Source: Nonomuraea basaltis
GTDB taxonomy: Bacteria; Actinomycetota; Actinomycetes; Streptosporangiales; Streptosporangiaceae
Reading direction: 5' to 3'
DNA length: 64,000 bases
Assembly (NCBI RefSeq): GCF_005893125.1
Contig: NZ_VCJS01000039.1
Coordinates: forward strand, 1 to 64,000
The notes below the pieces were generated by a model that did no database searches, was not told where the DNA came from, and saw nothing but the letters and a program-made list of their open reading frames with translations. Of the stretch, positions 62,384 to 64,000 are shown one piece after another. The translations under genes were made by a program, and so were the position numbers. How positions within the stretch are numbered: the first letter of the stretch is position 1; every line of letters begins with the position of its first letter.

Positions 62384-64000
62384 ATGTCCGACGCGACGCC
62401 GTCCTTGATCGCTGACCGGTACCGGCTTGACGAGCTCATCGGCAGCGGGCCCATGGGCGAGGTGTGGCGGGGGTACGACACGCGGGCCGACTGGGTCGTC
62501 GCCGTGAAGGTGCTCGGCGCCAAGGCCGCGGGGGCCGCCGCGCGGGAGCTGCTCAGGAAGCACGCCCAGGCCGTGGCCAGGGTGATCCATCCGAATGTGG
62601 CCATGGTGCTGGACGTCGGAGAGCACGACGGGGCTCCGTTCCTGGTGATGGAGTACCTCACCGGGCTCAGCCTGGGCGAGGAGCTCGCCGAGGGCGGGCC
62701 GTTGAAGATCGTCGAAGTGTGCGATCTCATCGGGCAGGCGGCGGCGGGGCTCGACGCGGCGCACCGGGCCGGGGTGGTGCACGGGGAGATCGATCCGGGC
62801 AGCTTCAGGCGGGCCGGGAGCGGGGTGCTCAAGGTCGTCGGTTTCGGGCTGGACGACCAGCGGCCGTCGCCGGGAGAGGGCCCTTACGTGGCGCCCGAGC
62901 GGGCGGCCGGGGGGACGGCGGAGGCTTCCGGGGATCTGTATGCGCTCGGATGCGTTTGCTACGAGCTGCTCTGCGGCCGCCCGCCCTTCGAGGGCCAGGT
63001 ACGGGATGCCGGGACCGCCGGCGGCGGTGAGCCCGGCGGCGCTGGGGAGCCCGGCGTGACCGGTGGCGAGGGTGGCGAGCCGGGCCTGGCCGGTGGCGGG
63101 CCGGGTGCCTCGAGGGCTTCCCGGGTGGAGCCCGCGCTGCCCAGTGCGGTCAGGGCCGAGGTGCCCGCCGAGCTGGATCGGCTGGTGCTGGCCATGATCG
63201 CCGAGGATCCCGCGCAGCGGCCGGCCGGCGGTGAGGCGATCCGGCGGGCGCTGGCCGGCATCGCGCGGCCGCGCGCCAACCCGGCGGCGATACCCGTGAC
63301 CGGCGTCGCCCTGCGGGACGGCGGCCTGGTGGGCGGGCACGGCGGTCCGGGGGCGAGCGCCGCACACGGCGGCGGGCCGGCCACGGCGGGACTGGGTGCC
63401 ACCGAGATCTACCAGTTGGGCGGGCCGGGTGGCGCCGGGCCGCGGGCCGGGGACACTGCGGTGTTCCAGGCCGGCGAGCCGGAGCCTGGGCCGGCGCCCA
63501 ATCGCAAGCTGTTCCTGCAGCTCGGCGCGGCAGTGGCGGCCATTGTGGTGGTGACCGTGGGCATGGTGATGTGGGCCGGGGCGCGCGAGCAGCCGGCCGG
63601 GGGGCCTACCCCGACCGCCGCGCCCACCACGTTCGCGACGCCCACCGAAACACCCATCGAAACGCTCACCGAGTCGCCCACCGGCGACCCGTCCCCCGGC
63701 ATCGTGGCCTCCATCCTGCCCGACGGCGATTCGCCCGGCTCCCTGCGCGAGACGGCGCCCCCCAAGGCCACCCTGGGAACGGAGGTCCCGCCCGGCGGGT
63801 GGGGCGAGTGGCTGGGGAGGTTCGACGAGGCGGTCAGATACCAGGAGCGCGAGGGCGGGATCAACCCTGAGTTCGCCGCCAAGGTCCGCCAGAAGATCCA
63901 GAAGGCGGCCAGGAAGCTCGACGAGGGGAAGACCGGCTCGACCGTCGGCCAAGTCGCCGAGCTGTACCAGGACCTGCGGCGGGCCCAGGAGAAGGGCGAC
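62384..64000 (+). CDS. Membrane pseudokinase, Ser/Thr kinase-like (cut by window edge)
   Basis: 539 residues visible from ATG 62384; the frame is open at the right edge. The fold is kinase-like: LIADRYRLDELIGSGPMGEV, VVAVKVL (K42), FLVMEYLTGLSL and PYVAPERA. However the catalytic loop HRD-x-KPxN reads HGEIDPGSF (H133-G-E135) and DFG reads GFG (G153), so catalysis is not expected. A Gly/Glu/Pro-rich insert (about 63000-63120) lies in the C-lobe. One membrane helix (LFLQLGAAVAAIVVVTVGMV) leads to a Thr/Pro-rich stalk and a charged helical outer domain. Confidence 0.88.
   Translation, partial: MSDATPSLIADRYRLDELIGSGPMGEVWRGYDTRADWVVAVKVLGAKAAGAAARELLRKHAQAVARVIHPNVAMVLDVGEHDGAPFLVMEYLTGLSLGEELAEGGPLKIVEVCDLIGQAAAGLDAAHRAGVVHGEIDPGSFRRAGSGVLKVVGFGLDDQRPSPGEGPYVAPERAAGGTAEASGDLYALGCVCYELLCGRPPFEGQVRDAGTAGGGEPGGAGEPGVTGGEGGEPGLAGGGPGASRASRVEPALPSAVRAEVPAELDRLVLAMIAEDPAQRPAGGEAIRRALAGIARPRANPAAIPVTGVALRDGGLVGGHGGPGASAAHGGGPATAGLGATEIYQLGGPGGAGPRAGDTAVFQAGEPEPGPAPNRKLFLQLGAAVAAIVVVTVGMVMWAGAREQPAGGPTPTAAPTTFATPTETPIETLTESPTGDPSPGIVASILPDGDSPGSLRETAPPKATLGTEVPPGGWGEWLGRFDEAVRYQEREGGINPEFAAKVRQKIQKAARKLDEGKTGSTVGQVAELYQDLRRAQEKGD

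Noticed and set aside
61145..63952. 935-codon minus-strand frame over the LLM and kinase-like genes
   Set aside because: Both plus-strand genes have clear motifs; the antisense product is Arg/His/Gly-rich noise.

Overview
The window reads as chromosomal DNA of a very GC-rich, sporulating-type actinomycete. Pointers are BldD, the actinobacterial integration host factor mIHF, an Rv2175c-type DNA-binding protein, a PASTA-domain Ser/Thr kinase, F420-type luciferase-fold enzymes, many GTG/TTG starts and many 4-base ATGA/GTGA/TTGA gene overlaps. Gene content and order fit the Streptosporangiales (Nonomuraea/Streptosporangium-like); that placement is inference, not a computed match. No tRNA, rRNA, CRISPR array, transposase or prophage gene was seen.

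Layout. 1-2.7 kb: purine/allantoin breakdown (glycerate kinase end, allantoinase, allantoicase). 2.8-4.7 kb: PASTA kinase. 4.9-7.2 kb: thiO-thiS-thiG on the minus strand under a TPP riboswitch. 7.3-11.7 kb: a ferredoxin-reductase-like flavoenzyme, Rv2175c-like protein, thiE, a polyprenyl diphosphate synthase and metF, resembling the mycobacterial Rv2172c-Rv2176 neighbourhood. 12-18 kb: accessory genes (GNAT, YbaK, L,D-transpeptidase, HxlR/oxidoreductase pair, TetR, P450-ferredoxin pair). 18-19.7 kb: an apparent SOS promoter before a HEPN-domain gene, then bldD with an apparent BldD operator in its own promoter. 19.8-24.3 kb: universal stress protein, amino-acid permease, carbamate kinase and arginine deiminase. 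24.5-34.5 kb: pyrimidine operon pyrR-pyrB-pyrC-carA-carB-pyrK-pyrD-pyrF. 35-50.4 kb: conserved core block mihF-gmk-rpoZ-coaBC-(hyp)-metK-priA-(two related unknown proteins)-def-fmt-rsmB-(PAP2)-rpe. 51.4-56.5 kb: FMN riboswitch and riboflavin operon ribD-ribE-ribM-ribBA-ribH plus a PH-domain protein. 56.6-60.2 kb: MoxR-VWA-XdhC-MobA-like genes for maturing a molybdenum hydroxylase, which may serve the purine route at the left edge. 60.2-64 kb: an exo/endonuclease-family membrane protein, an F420-type oxidoreductase and a truncated-by-window kinase-like protein that lacks catalytic residues.

What stands out. (1) Tiny repeated open reading frames (peptide core S-E-R-S-E-R...G-H/Q-S...E-A) sit between pyrB and pyrC and, as a tandem pair, between ribBA and ribH. 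Each is joined to both neighbours by 4-base start/stop overlaps and carries its own ribosome-binding site, as in mycobacterial MIRUs. (2) A near-consensus promoter with two LexA-type boxes precedes a HEPN-domain gene. (3) Housekeeping enzymes carry in-frame low-complexity insertions: RibD, PriA (one splits a zinc-ligand pair), RsmB, CoaBC, ThiO. (4) GC-palindromes or short duplications sit at several gene junctions (thiG, carA, pyrF, carA end, rsmB end). (5) The last gene is a membrane pseudokinase. (6) Two adjacent related proteins of unknown function lie between priA and def.
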